11,024 nt of DNA from Burkholderiales bacterium (GTDB lineage Bacteria; Pseudomonadota; Gammaproteobacteria; Burkholderiales; Burkholderiaceae_C): the NCBI GenBank assembly GCA_947372225.1, contig CANBSV010000088.1, positions 1-11,024 of the forward strand, read 5' to 3'. How positions within the stretch are numbered: position 1 is the first letter of the stretch; each line of letters begins with the position of its first letter. A program made the translations under genes and the position numbers. Under the pieces are notes generated by a model, which was not told the origin of the DNA, did not search any database, and saw only the letters and a program-made list of their open reading frames with translations. Shown here in pieces: positions 1 to 7,170 of the stretch.

Positions 1-117
1 GAGGACTTCCGCGCCGGACGCTGGTGGTGGGAAGACGAAAAAGCCAAGGAGTGCGGACTGCACGTCAAGGAACCAGCGCCCGATGGCGCCGTATCGATGA
101 TCGGAGACCGACCATGA
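1..117 (+). CDS. cysH: Phosphoadenylyl-sulfate (PAPS/APS) reductase, C-terminal fragment
   Basis: This is the last 38 codons of a gene that begins outside the window, ending in TGA at 115-117. The tail contains an RAGRWWWE segment followed by KECGLH. The ECGLH motif is the C-terminal signature of CysH reductases, and its Cys attacks the sulfonyl group and forms the thiosulfonate intermediate. The enzyme reduces activated sulfate (PAPS or APS) to sulfite in the cytoplasm using thioredoxin. The stop overlaps the start of cysD by four bases (ATGA at 114-117), so the two are translationally coupled in one operon. Whether it prefers APS or PAPS cannot be told, because the iron-sulfur cysteine pairs lie outside the window. 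Confidence 0.85.
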   Translation, partial: EDFRAGRWWWEDEKAKECGLHVKEPAPDGAVSMIGDRP

Positions 118-1079
118 ACTCCCCCGTGAGCGTGCAGCAGTTGCTGCCCGAACTCGACCAGACCCACCTCGACTGGCTCGAGGAAGAAGCCATCTTCATC
201 CTGCGCGAAACCGTCGCGGCCTTCGAGCGCCCCGCCCTGCTGTTTTCGGGCGGCAAGGATTCCTGCGTGGTCCTGAGGCTGGCCGAAAAAGCCTTCAAGA
301 CGCGCGTGCCCGGCACCAGCAGCGAGTTCAAGGGCCGACTGCCCTTCCCGCTGCTGCACGTGGACACCGGCCACAACTTTCCCGAGGTGATCGAGTTCCG
401 TGACCGGCGCGTGGCCGAGATGGGCGAGCGCCTGGTGGTGGGCCACCTCGAAGACTCCATCAAGCGTGGCACGGTGCGCCTGAGCCACCCGCTCGAATCG
501 CGCAACGGTCACCAGACGGTGGCACTGCTCGAAGCCATTGAGGAGCACCGTTTTGACGTGCTGATGGGTGGCGCGCGGCGCGACGAGGAAAAAGCGCGCG
601 CGAAAGAACGCATCTTCAGCCACCGCGACAGCTTCGGCCAGTGGCAGCCCAAAGAGCAGCGCCCCGAGTTGTGGACGCTGTTCAACACGCGCATCAAGCC
701 GGGTGAGCACATGCGTGCATTCCCGATCAGCAACTGGACCGAGCTCGACGTGTGGCTTTACCTGGCCCGCGAGAACATCCCGTTGCCGAGCCTGTACTTC
801 GCGCACGACCGTCAGGTGATTCGCCGCAAGGGACTGCTGGTGCCGCTGACCGACGTCACGCCGCCCGAAGCCGGCGAAACCGTTGAAACCGCCGTGGTGC
901 GCTTTCGCACCGTGGGCGACATGACCTGCACCTGCCCGGTGGAAAGCCCGGCCGCCAATGCCACCGAGATCGTGGCCGAGACGCTGCAGGTCACCGTCAG
1001 CGAACGTGGCGCCACCCGCATGGACGACCGCACCTCCGAAGCCTCGATGGAACGGCGCAAGAAAGAAGGTTATTTCTGA
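114..1079 (+). CDS. cysD: Sulfate adenylyltransferase subunit 2 (ATP sulfurylase small subunit)
   Basis: CysD is the catalytic subunit of the CysDN ATP sulfurylase, which forms adenosine 5'-phosphosulfate from sulfate and ATP, the first step of assimilatory sulfate reduction. The 321-residue protein has the PP-loop nucleotide-binding motif SGGKDS at residues 45-50, then HVDTGHNFPE near 82-91, the GGARRDEEKARAKER segment, and the conserved C-terminal RTVGDMTCTCP. It is slightly longer than E. coli CysD (302 aa), partly through a short insert near residues 63-75. The ATG at 114 is chosen because it overlaps the cysH stop in ATGA and begins at the expected N-terminus; an in-frame upstream extension to 24 lies inside cysH. 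It runs into cysN with a one-base TGATG overlap. Confidence 0.96.
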   Translation: MNSPVSVQQLLPELDQTHLDWLEEEAIFILRETVAAFERPALLFSGGKDSCVVLRLAEKAFKTRVPGTSSEFKGRLPFPLLHVDTGHNFPEVIEFRDRRVAEMGERLVVGHLEDSIKRGTVRLSHPLESRNGHQTVALLEAIEEHRFDVLMGGARRDEEKARAKERIFSHRDSFGQWQPKEQRPELWTLFNTRIKPGEHMRAFPISNWTELDVWLYLARENIPLPSLYFAHDRQVIRRKGLLVPLTDVTPPEAGETVETAVVRFRTVGDMTCTCPVESPAANATEIVAETLQVTVSERGATRMDDRTSEASMERRKKEGYF

Positions 1080-2374
1080 TGAGCTCTGCAACACCTGTGG
1101 GCGACCACCGCGCCCTGCGTTTCCTGACCGCCGGCAGCGTCGATGACGGCAAGAGCACGCTGATCGGCCGCTTGCTGTTCGACAGCCGAGCGATCCTGGC
1201 CGACCAGCTCGACACGCTCGAGAAGAAGGCCGCAGGCGCGCCGATCGACCTGTCCTTGCTCACCGACGGCCTTGAAGCCGAGCGCGAACAAGGCATCACC
1301 ATCGACGTGGCCTACCGCTACTTCGCCACGCGATCGCGCAAGTTCATCATCGCCGACGCGCCCGGCCACGAGCAGTACACGCGCAACATGGTGACGGCCG
1401 CAGCCGGCAGCGATGCTGCCGTGGTGCTGGTCGACATCACCAAGCTCGACACGCACGCCACCCCGCTGGTGCTGCTGCCGCAAACGCGCCGTCACTCGCT
1501 GCTCGCGCACCTGCTGCGGGTGCCGAGCATCGTGTTCGCCGTCAACAAGCTCGATGCCGTGGCCGACCCGCGCCAGGCGTTCGAGGCGGTCAGCGTGGCG
1601 CTGCGCGCTTTCGCTGAACAAGGCGGCATCGCGGTGGCGGGCATCGTGCCGGTGTCGGCGCTGCGCGGCGACAACGTGACGCAGGTGCTCGATACCGGCT
1701 GGGACGCCTGGTACCAGGGGCCGACGCTGCTGCAATTGCTCGAGTCCCTGCCTGCCTCGCAAGAGCGCACCGAGGGCGATCTGCTGATCCCCGTGCAGTA
1801 CGTGGCGCGCGAAGGCGAAGGCACCGGCAATCAGCCGCGCACGCTGTGGGGGCGCATCGCCCACGGCAGCGTGAAGGCCGGCGACGAGGTGCAGATCTTC
1901 CCGAGCGGCGAACGCGCGGTGGTCGCCGAGGTGCGCCTGGCCGGCAGCGTGGTTGATTCGGTTCAGGCCGGTCAGTCGGCCGGTGTGGTGCTGGATCGCC
2001 AACTCGATGTGTCACGCGGCGACTGGATCGCCACGCCTGCCAGCATCCACGCCACGCCCAGCTTTGCGGCCACGCTGGCCTGGCTGGACACCGAGCCCGC
2101 CGTGGTCGGGCGCAAGTACTGGGTGCGCCACGGCAACCGCTGGGTGCAAGCGCGCATCTCGAGCATCGAAAGCCGTCTCGACATCCACACACTCGAAGCG
2201 CGCGACGCGAACGAACTGGCAGTCAACGAGATCGGCCACGTGGTGATCGAAACGCAACAACCGCTGCCGGTGGAGGCCTACGTCTCCAACCGAAGCGGCG
2301 GCTCGTTGATCATCGTCGACCCCACCACCAACCGCACCAGCGGCGCGTTGCTGGTCGCATCACCCCGGGCATGA
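1079..2374 (+). CDS. cysN: Sulfate adenylyltransferase subunit 1, GTPase (CysN without a CysC domain)
   Basis: CysN is the translation-factor-like GTPase that drives APS synthesis by CysD through GTP hydrolysis. All G motifs are visible in the 431-residue product: G1 GSVDDGKST at 19-27, G2 around GITID at 72-76, G3 DAPGHEQY at 93-100, G4 NKLD at 156-159 and G5 SAL near 193-195. Two beta-barrel domains follow. There is no C-terminal APS kinase (CysC) domain, unlike CysNC fusions, and the protein is somewhat shorter than E. coli CysN (475 aa). The start overlaps the cysD stop by one base, and the stop overlaps the next start in ATGA at 2371-2374. With no CysC here, APS may be reduced directly or APS kinase may be encoded elsewhere; the window does not decide. 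Confidence 0.95.
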   Translation: MSSATPVGDHRALRFLTAGSVDDGKSTLIGRLLFDSRAILADQLDTLEKKAAGAPIDLSLLTDGLEAEREQGITIDVAYRYFATRSRKFIIADAPGHEQYTRNMVTAAAGSDAAVVLVDITKLDTHATPLVLLPQTRRHSLLAHLLRVPSIVFAVNKLDAVADPRQAFEAVSVALRAFAEQGGIAVAGIVPVSALRGDNVTQVLDTGWDAWYQGPTLLQLLESLPASQERTEGDLLIPVQYVAREGEGTGNQPRTLWGRIAHGSVKAGDEVQIFPSGERAVVAEVRLAGSVVDSVQAGQSAGVVLDRQLDVSRGDWIATPASIHATPSFAATLAWLDTEPAVVGRKYWVRHGNRWVQARISSIESRLDIHTLEARDANELAVNEIGHVVIETQQPLPVEAYVSNRSGGSLIIVDPTTNRTSGALLVASPRA

Positions 2375-3174
2375 CCAACCAAGTCCACACCAACGCAGGC
2401 CGCGTCGCCTTTGTCGGCGCCGGTCCGGGTCAGGCCGACCTGATCACCGTGCGCGGCGCACAGCGCCTGGCCCAGGCCAGCGTGGTGCTGGTCGACGCAC
2501 TCGTTGATCCCGCGTTGCGCGATCTGGCGCCACAGGCGCGCTGGTTGAACGTGGGCAAGCGCGGCTACACCGACAGCACCACCCAGGAAGCGATCAACGC
2601 ACTGCTCGTCAAGTGCGCGTTTGAAGTCGGATCGGGCGGTCTGGTGGTGCGCCTCAAGGGAGGCGACCCGAGCGTGTTCGGCCGCCTCGAAGAAGAACTG
2701 CAAGCCATGGCCGACGCGGGCATCGCCTGCGAGGTCGTGCCCGGCATAACCGCCGCGCTGGCGGCCGCCGCTTCGGCGCAACGCCCACTGACGCGCCGCG
2801 GAGCCGGGCGCAGCATGAGCTTGGCCACCGCGATGACGGCCACCACGACCGACGCTGGCGACACGCCTGCGGCAAGCCCCCACGCTGACACCGAGGTGTT
2901 CTACATGGCCGGCAAGCAACTCGGCGCCCTGGCGCGCAAGCTGATGGCGGCCGGATGGCCCCCACAAACCGCCGCGTGCGTCACCTCGCGTGCCGGCTGG
3001 CCCGATGAGTTGCGCAGCGACCACCCACTGGCCACGCTGAGCCGCGCGAGCATGCTGCATGCGGGCCGCCCGACGGTGGTGGTGATCGGCGCCGGTGCCA
3101 GTGCGCTGAACGCGACCGCCACACCCGCCCCATGCGACATCCCTGCGCCGCAGAGGGTGGGTGCGAACACGTAA
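2371..3174 (+). CDS. cobA: Uroporphyrinogen-III C-methyltransferase (SUMT, CobA type)
   Basis: This 267-residue protein matches the single-domain SAM-dependent methyltransferase that makes precorrin-2 from uroporphyrinogen III, the branch to siroheme. Family landmarks are the N-terminal VGAGPG at 15-20, GKRG at 62-65, the strongly conserved VRLKGGDPSVFGR at 93-105, and VVPGITAALAAA at 122-133. It lacks the N-terminal dehydrogenase/ferrochelatase half of CysG, so it is CobA-like rather than full siroheme synthase. The usual VTGH-like stretch near residue 150 is replaced by an ATAMT segment and a low-complexity Thr/Ala/Asp loop, so this part is divergent. Coupling to cysN by ATGA makes sense because siroheme is the cofactor of sulfite reductase, made upstream in the same pathway. 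Confidence 0.9.
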   Translation: MTNQVHTNAGRVAFVGAGPGQADLITVRGAQRLAQASVVLVDALVDPALRDLAPQARWLNVGKRGYTDSTTQEAINALLVKCAFEVGSGGLVVRLKGGDPSVFGRLEEELQAMADAGIACEVVPGITAALAAAASAQRPLTRRGAGRSMSLATAMTATTTDAGDTPAASPHADTEVFYMAGKQLGALARKLMAAGWPPQTAACVTSRAGWPDELRSDHPLATLSRASMLHAGRPTVVVIGAGASALNATATPAPCDIPAPQRVGANT

Positions 3175-3177
3175 AAT
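3172..3177 (+). promoter_or_regulatory. Possible -10 element for the fdxA-fnr pair
   Basis: TAAAAT (3172-3177) overlaps the stop of the methyltransferase gene and resembles a sigma-70 -10 box, five of six bases of TATAAT. No convincing -35 is seen 16-18 bases upstream. A start near 3184 would give a leader of about 64 bases. The 73-base gap before fdxA, unlike the overlapping genes before it, suggests some independent expression, but readthrough from the cys operon is equally possible. Confidence 0.3.
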
Positions 3178-3247
3178 TGAAGCGCCCGAACGGGCCCTCG
3201 CCCACTGTTTTTCAACCCTGCTCCGGCAGCCTTACCGAGCCTGTGTC

Positions 3248-3574
3248 ATGACCCACGTAGTCACCGAAGCCTGCATCCGCTGCAAATACACCGACTGCGT
3301 GGATGTGTGTCCCGTCGATTGCTTTCGCGAAGGTCCGAACTTCCTGACGATCGACCCCGATGAGTGCATCGATTGCGCCGTGTGCATCCCCGAGTGCCCG
3401 GTCAACGCCATCATGCCGGAGGAAGACGTGCCCGGCGACCAGCAGCACATGATCAAGCTCAACGCCGAACTGGCGCGCATTGGCTGGCCCAGCATCACCA
3501 AGCGCAAGCCCGCCCTGCCCGACGCCGACGAATGGAAAGACCGCACCGGCAAGCTGTCTGAACTGAAGCGCTGA
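3248..3574 (+). CDS. fdxA: Seven-iron ferredoxin [3Fe-4S][4Fe-4S]
   Basis: FdxA is a small cytoplasmic electron carrier with one 3Fe-4S and one 4Fe-4S cluster. The 108-residue product aligns well from memory with Azotobacter ferredoxin I. The cysteines are C9, C12, C17, C21, C25, C40, C43, C46 and C50. By analogy, C9, C17 and C50 bind the 3Fe cluster and C21, C40, C43 and C46 the 4Fe cluster, with C12 and C25 free. The PVDCF, GPNFL and DECIDC segments and the C-terminal LPDADEW are family-typical. The ATG at 3248 gives the expected N-terminus; earlier in-frame starts would add an unrelated extension. The ribosome binding site is weak. It lies 39 bases before a ferredoxin-NADP reductase gene, its likely partner. 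Confidence 0.95.
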   Translation: MTHVVTEACIRCKYTDCVDVCPVDCFREGPNFLTIDPDECIDCAVCIPECPVNAIMPEEDVPGDQQHMIKLNAELARIGWPSITKRKPALPDADEWKDRTGKLSELKR

Positions 3575-3613
3575 TCGTTCAGCCGCCCGAACCGGCCCGT
3601 CGCGGCTCACACC

Positions 3614-4699
3614 TTGTCCGACCTCCAGAGCGCACCGCTGTGCACCGATGCGCTGGTGATCGGCGCGGGCCCGGTGGGGTTGTTCCAAGCCTTCCAACTG
3701 GGGCTGCTCGAGATCGGATGCCACGTCGTTGACAGCCTGAGCGAGCCCGGCGGTCAGTGCATCGAGCTCTACCCCGACAAGCCCATCTACGACATCCCTG
3801 CGGTACCGGTGTGCACCGGACGTGAACTGGTCGAACGGCTGGTCACGCAGGTGACACCGATGGCGCCCGTCTTCCATCTGTCTCAGCAGGTGACGGAGAT
3901 TGCGACACAGCACGATGGTCGGTTTGAAGTCGGCACCTCAAGCGGAACGCGATTTCTAGCGCGCAGCATCCTCATCGCTGGCGGCGTTGGTGCGTTCTTG
4001 CCACGCCAGTTGGCCATCGACGGCATCGCTCGCCACCTGAGGCGGCAGGTCTTTCACAGCGGGGAGCCACTCCCGGCCACCGCGGGGCAGCATGTGGTGG
4101 TGCTTGGCGACGATGATGCAGCGCTGGACTGCGCTTTGGCGCTGACCGATGCTCCCACCGAAGCCAGCGATGCCGCAGCGCAGCGCCCGGCCAGCGTCAC
4201 GCTGATGCACCGCCGCGACGCCTTCAGAGCCGAAGCCTCCACCGTCCAGCGCATGCGTGCGGCCTGTGCGGACGCTCGCATGCGCTTCATCGTTGGTCAG
4301 GTGGTCGGTCTGGAGTCCAGCGGCGACACGCTGACGGGCCTCGTCGTCGCCACGGCCGACGGCGGTTCGCAGCCGATTCGCACCGACTTGCTCGCCGTGC
4401 TGTGGGGCCTGAGCCCGAGGCTCGGGCCCATCGCCGACTGGGGTTTGCAGATGGAACGCAAGCAACTCGTGGTCAATACCGAGACGTTCGAGACCAGCGT
4501 TCCCGGGATCTTTGCGGTTGGCGACGTCAACACCTACCCGGGCAAGAAAAAGCTGATCGTGTGTGGTTTCCACGAAGCCACGCTGGCCGCCTATGGCACC
4601 GCTGCCCGGTTGCGCCCCGACAGGCCAGTTCAGTTGCAGTACACGACAACCAGCACCCGGCTGCACCAGTTGCTGGGCGTGGCCGGGCACAAGGATTAG
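3614..4699 (+). CDS. Ferredoxin--NADP reductase, thioredoxin-reductase-like type
   Basis: This 361-residue flavoprotein belongs to the TrxR-like ferredoxin/flavodoxin-NADP reductase family (as in Chlorobium or Bacillus YumC), which moves electrons between NADPH and ferredoxin. Visible parts are the FAD-binding GAGPVG at 17-22, EPGGQC with ELYPDKPIYDIPA near 44-63, a central pyridine-nucleotide domain with HRRDAFRA at 199-206, and the second FAD signature PGIFAVGDVNTYPGKKK near 297-313. There is no redox-active CxxC, so it is not a thioredoxin reductase. The NADPH-binding glycine loop is odd: GDDDAA at 165-170 where GGGDSA is usual. The start is taken as TTG at 3614, as no ATG or GTG lies suitably upstream and later starts cut the first beta strand. 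It ends in a four-base tail-to-tail overlap with the next gene. Confidence 0.88.
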   Translation: MSDLQSAPLCTDALVIGAGPVGLFQAFQLGLLEIGCHVVDSLSEPGGQCIELYPDKPIYDIPAVPVCTGRELVERLVTQVTPMAPVFHLSQQVTEIATQHDGRFEVGTSSGTRFLARSILIAGGVGAFLPRQLAIDGIARHLRRQVFHSGEPLPATAGQHVVVLGDDDAALDCALALTDAPTEASDAAAQRPASVTLMHRRDAFRAEASTVQRMRAACADARMRFIVGQVVGLESSGDTLTGLVVATADGGSQPIRTDLLAVLWGLSPRLGPIADWGLQMERKQLVVNTETFETSVPGIFAVGDVNTYPGKKKLIVCGFHEATLAAYGTAARLRPDRPVQLQYTTTSTRLHQLLGVAGHKD

Positions 4700-7005
4700 C
4701 GCCGCGCAACGGCCGGCGGCTCGTACGACCAGTACGGCACGCCACCCTCGACACCGCGCACCGGCTTGAACGACGCGCTGCGCCGCTCGGGGGATCGCAC
4801 CGGCCCGGCCTGCAACAGCGCGCGGATGTCTCCGGCGATCAACGGACTCACCACGCCCGTGTCGCGATTCAATTGCAGCAATCCGGGTTCGGGCAACCTC
4901 GACACATCAATGGTCTGCACCCGCGGGTGCAGCAGCGGGACACCGACCGAGGCTGTGCCCGCGAGCGAAGTCGCTCCACCGCGTTGCCAAGCCGCCCACA
5001 GCGCGGGGTCAGGAGAGTGGGCATACAAGGTGAGTCGACCGAACACGAACCCCGGTGCAGCCATCGCTTCGAGCCAGTTTTTGAAGTCATCCGCAGGCAC
5101 GGTGGGCGCCAGCAGCACGACCTCGCGCAGCGACGTGCGCAGCGCGCTCACGGGATCGGCCGCCATGCGCGAAAGCGCCGGCAGCAGCACCTGATTGCCC
5201 ATGCCGCTGGCGATCAAATGGATCTTTTCGGCCCCGCTGGTGTTCCCGATCTGATCCAAATATTCGATCAGCCCGACCGTCATGCGCTCAGCACCGAGCG
5301 CATCAGCGGCCAGACGGTGTGCGACGCCCTGCGATGGCCAGGAGTACACGAAGACCGAGCCGTCGAAGTCGATGTCGCTCGCCAGCCGCGCGGCTTGCTC
5401 CACGGCGGTATCGAGGGGCACGTTGAAGCCTGGCACCCACACCAGTGCCGATTTGGTCTGACGACGCGCTCGTGCTGTGAGCACTCGGGCCTGCGCTGCC
5501 CAGGCCGCGGCGTCCAGCGGGCGCGAGGAGCGCATCAACGACGCGACGTCGGGGCCGGCGAAGCCCGCTGGCAACGGCACGGTGCGTGACGGCATCGACG
5601 TGACGTCGTCCGATGGCTTCACCCGGGGGACCCGAACCACCGCCTGCCCCCACGACAGCCTGCCCGCAGCGCTGGGGCCGGGGCCCGCCGCATCAGCGGT
5701 CGAGGCTGGGGCGCTGCTGCCAAACAGCACGGTCACATCAGCCGATGACGCCACCTCACGCTTGCGCAAAGCGGCCTCGTACAAAGAGAGGGCCAGCGGT
5801 TCGTCACCGCTTTGGCGCTCGAGTTCTGCCATCGCGAACAGAACTTCGGGCGTGTCGCCCAGCGCCATGCGCGCCGCCTTCAAGGCCTGACGTGCCGGCC
5901 CCTGTTCTTGATGCTCAAGGTAGAGGCTGCCCAGCGAGGCCAACGTGCCTCCCAGTAGATCGCCATCCAGAGCGCCGCTGTCGAGCAAATCCTGATGGTG
6001 CTCGAACACCGCAAGTGAGCGCCGCTGCGCGGCGATGGCGCCATCGAGATCGCCCATGCCGTGCAGCACTGTGGCCAGCGACGCCGATGACATCAACTGC
6101 GTCTCGGCCTGCAACTTCGGATCGGTCAGGTTGACCGCCCAAGACTCGCCGGCCAGCTCGCGCACCCGGGCCTTGTTCCCCAGAGCACCCGCAATACCCG
6201 CGCGCATCATGAAAATCTGCGCCACGGCGGCCTTCAATTCCTCGCGCGCCGGATCACTTTGCGATTCAATGGCCAGCAGCTTGGACGCGGCATCGAGGTG
6301 AACGTCGGCATCGCCAAACTGCGTCAGGCCTGTTTCATGGATTGCCAGTTCCTCAAGCGTCTGTGCGAGGCGCCCGCCAGACAACTCGGGATGCAAAGCG
6401 CGCAAGCGCACCGCCTCGCGCAGCAACTCCACGGCCCACTGGGGTCGACCCCACCCGCGCTGAACCCCTGCGGACTGGGCTTCGAGCCACGGAGCGAGTC
6501 CGAGGTCATCGGCAGCGAAGGCGCGGCCCCAGGCCTCGACGGACCGCACATGAGCTTCGTCGGCCTCGGCGCTGCGTCCCGAGGCGAAAAGCACCGCAGC
6601 CTGTGTGCCATAAGCCAGCGCCAGCAACTGCGGCTCGGCCGGCCGAGAGGACCGACGACTGCGCACCACCTCGGCGGCCAATGGCAAGGCTTTGTCGAAA
6701 GCCTGCGCCTCAAGGTGTGCCAAACAAAGCAACTCCATCGCGTCAGCGCGGCGGGGGTCATCAAGGGGGAGCGACTTCACGCGTTGGGCCTGTGAGACCG
6801 CTGATGACAGCGCTGCCACCGGGTCGTCCCTCAAACGCTGCAAGAAGTCCCGTCGCTGCTCAATGTGCTGCGCCGAGTGGCTTACAGCCACCGAAGCCAC
6901 CCCAGCCACTGGCAACTCGGCTGCGCCGCATGCCTGCCATGTTCCGAGAGCCGACCACACGGCCAGCGGCAGCCACAACCGCTGTTTGAAGGAACCTGCC
7001 GTCAT
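4696..7005 (-). CDS. Exported TPR-like protein with C-terminal DUF900 alpha/beta-hydrolase domain, probably inactive
   Basis: The 769-residue product begins with a signal peptide: K7/R9, a hydrophobic run at 10-23, then a small-residue site near 26-29. A weak Cys at 26 lacks a proper lipobox, so periplasmic export is likelier than lipidation. Residues about 60-415 are alpha-helical with TPR-like pairs, clearest near 125-165, 300-340, 350-382 and 386-415. After a Pro/Ala/Ser-rich linker (about 420-480), residues about 518-735 look like DUF900, an esterase-like fold: VPGFN at 524-528, DFDG then YSWPSQG at 576-590, and IHLIASGMGN at 595-604. The usual nucleophile Ser is Gly601, the His before it Ser600, and the late GH(S) motif reads QL near 711-712; Asp666 in the LYAHSPDPAL stretch remains. 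So catalysis looks lost. The ATG at 7005 is preferred over one 90 bases upstream because it has GGGAG six bases ahead and starts the signal peptide. The function is unknown; TPR scaffolding is a guess. Confidence 0.8.
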   Translation of the reverse strand: MTAGSFKQRLWLPLAVWSALGTWQACGAAELPVAGVASVAVSHSAQHIEQRRDFLQRLRDDPVAALSSAVSQAQRVKSLPLDDPRRADAMELLCLAHLEAQAFDKALPLAAEVVRSRRSSRPAEPQLLALAYGTQAAVLFASGRSAEADEAHVRSVEAWGRAFAADDLGLAPWLEAQSAGVQRGWGRPQWAVELLREAVRLRALHPELSGGRLAQTLEELAIHETGLTQFGDADVHLDAASKLLAIESQSDPAREELKAAVAQIFMMRAGIAGALGNKARVRELAGESWAVNLTDPKLQAETQLMSSASLATVLHGMGDLDGAIAAQRRSLAVFEHHQDLLDSGALDGDLLGGTLASLGSLYLEHQEQGPARQALKAARMALGDTPEVLFAMAELERQSGDEPLALSLYEAALRKREVASSADVTVLFGSSAPASTADAAGPGPSAAGRLSWGQAVVRVPRVKPSDDVTSMPSRTVPLPAGFAGPDVASLMRSSRPLDAAAWAAQARVLTARARRQTKSALVWVPGFNVPLDTAVEQAARLASDIDFDGSVFVYSWPSQGVAHRLAADALGAERMTVGLIEYLDQIGNTSGAEKIHLIASGMGNQVLLPALSRMAADPVSALRTSLREVVLLAPTVPADDFKNWLEAMAAPGFVFGRLTLYAHSPDPALWAAWQRGGATSLAGTASVGVPLLHPRVQTIDVSRLPEPGLLQLNRDTGVVSPLIAGDIRALLQAGPVRSPERRSASFKPVRGVEGGVPYWSYEPPAVARR

Positions 7006-7011
7006 GCGCTC

Positions 7012-7017
7012 ACTCCC
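7012..7017 (-). promoter_or_regulatory. Ribosome binding site deciding the start of the TPR/DUF900 gene
   Basis: On the minus strand GGGAGT ends six bases before the ATG at 7005-7003. It supports this start over the upstream in-frame ATG at 7095, which lacks both a visible site and a signal peptide. Confidence 0.6.
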
Positions 7018-7098
7018 GAGGAACGGTGCCAGGCACACAGCCACCGGGCGGCAAGGATAACGGTCTGGCACCGCAAACTCGCGGGCAAGCACCAATGG

Positions 7099-7127
7099 AT
7101 ATCAAGGCAGCGGATTCGCACAATCAA
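7099..7127 (-). promoter_or_regulatory. Weak candidate sigma-70 promoter for the TPR/DUF900 gene
   Basis: Reading the minus strand, TTGATT (7127-7122) is followed after 17 bases by TGATAT (7104-7099). The -35 is fair and the -10 poor (three of six). It lies in the 165-base divergent gap between this gene and the receiver gene. No better pair was seen. Confidence 0.2.
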
Positions 7128-7158
7128 AGCAGCAGTTTTCCGGTCAGACGTTCAGAGC

Positions 7159-7164
7159 AAGGGG
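7159..7164 (+). promoter_or_regulatory. Ribosome binding site of the receiver gene
   Basis: AAGGGG lies six bases before the ATG at 7171 and supports this start over the in-frame ATG two codons later at 7177. Confidence 0.6.
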
Positions 7165-7170
7165 TACGTC

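Noticed and set aside
24..113. Longer N-terminus for CysD starting at 24
   Set aside because: The extension lies within the cysH reading frame and adds unconserved residues; the ATGA-coupled ATG at 114 fits the family.
1070..2002. A 310-codon minus-strand frame opposite cysN
   Set aside because: It is the shadow of a clearly identified gene, with His/Arg/Gln-rich composition and no motifs.
3181..3220. Intrinsic terminator between the methyltransferase gene and fdxA
   Set aside because: The GCCC-GAAC-GGGC stem is only four pairs and the T run lies about 15 bases further on, too far for a standard terminator.
4402..5589. A 395-codon + strand frame across the reductase/TPR junction
   Set aside because: It overlaps two well supported genes in other frames and looks like translated complement.
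7006..7095. Thirty extra residues on the TPR/DUF900 protein from an upstream ATG
   Set aside because: They would bury the signal peptide and lack a ribosome binding site; the ATG at 7005 has both.
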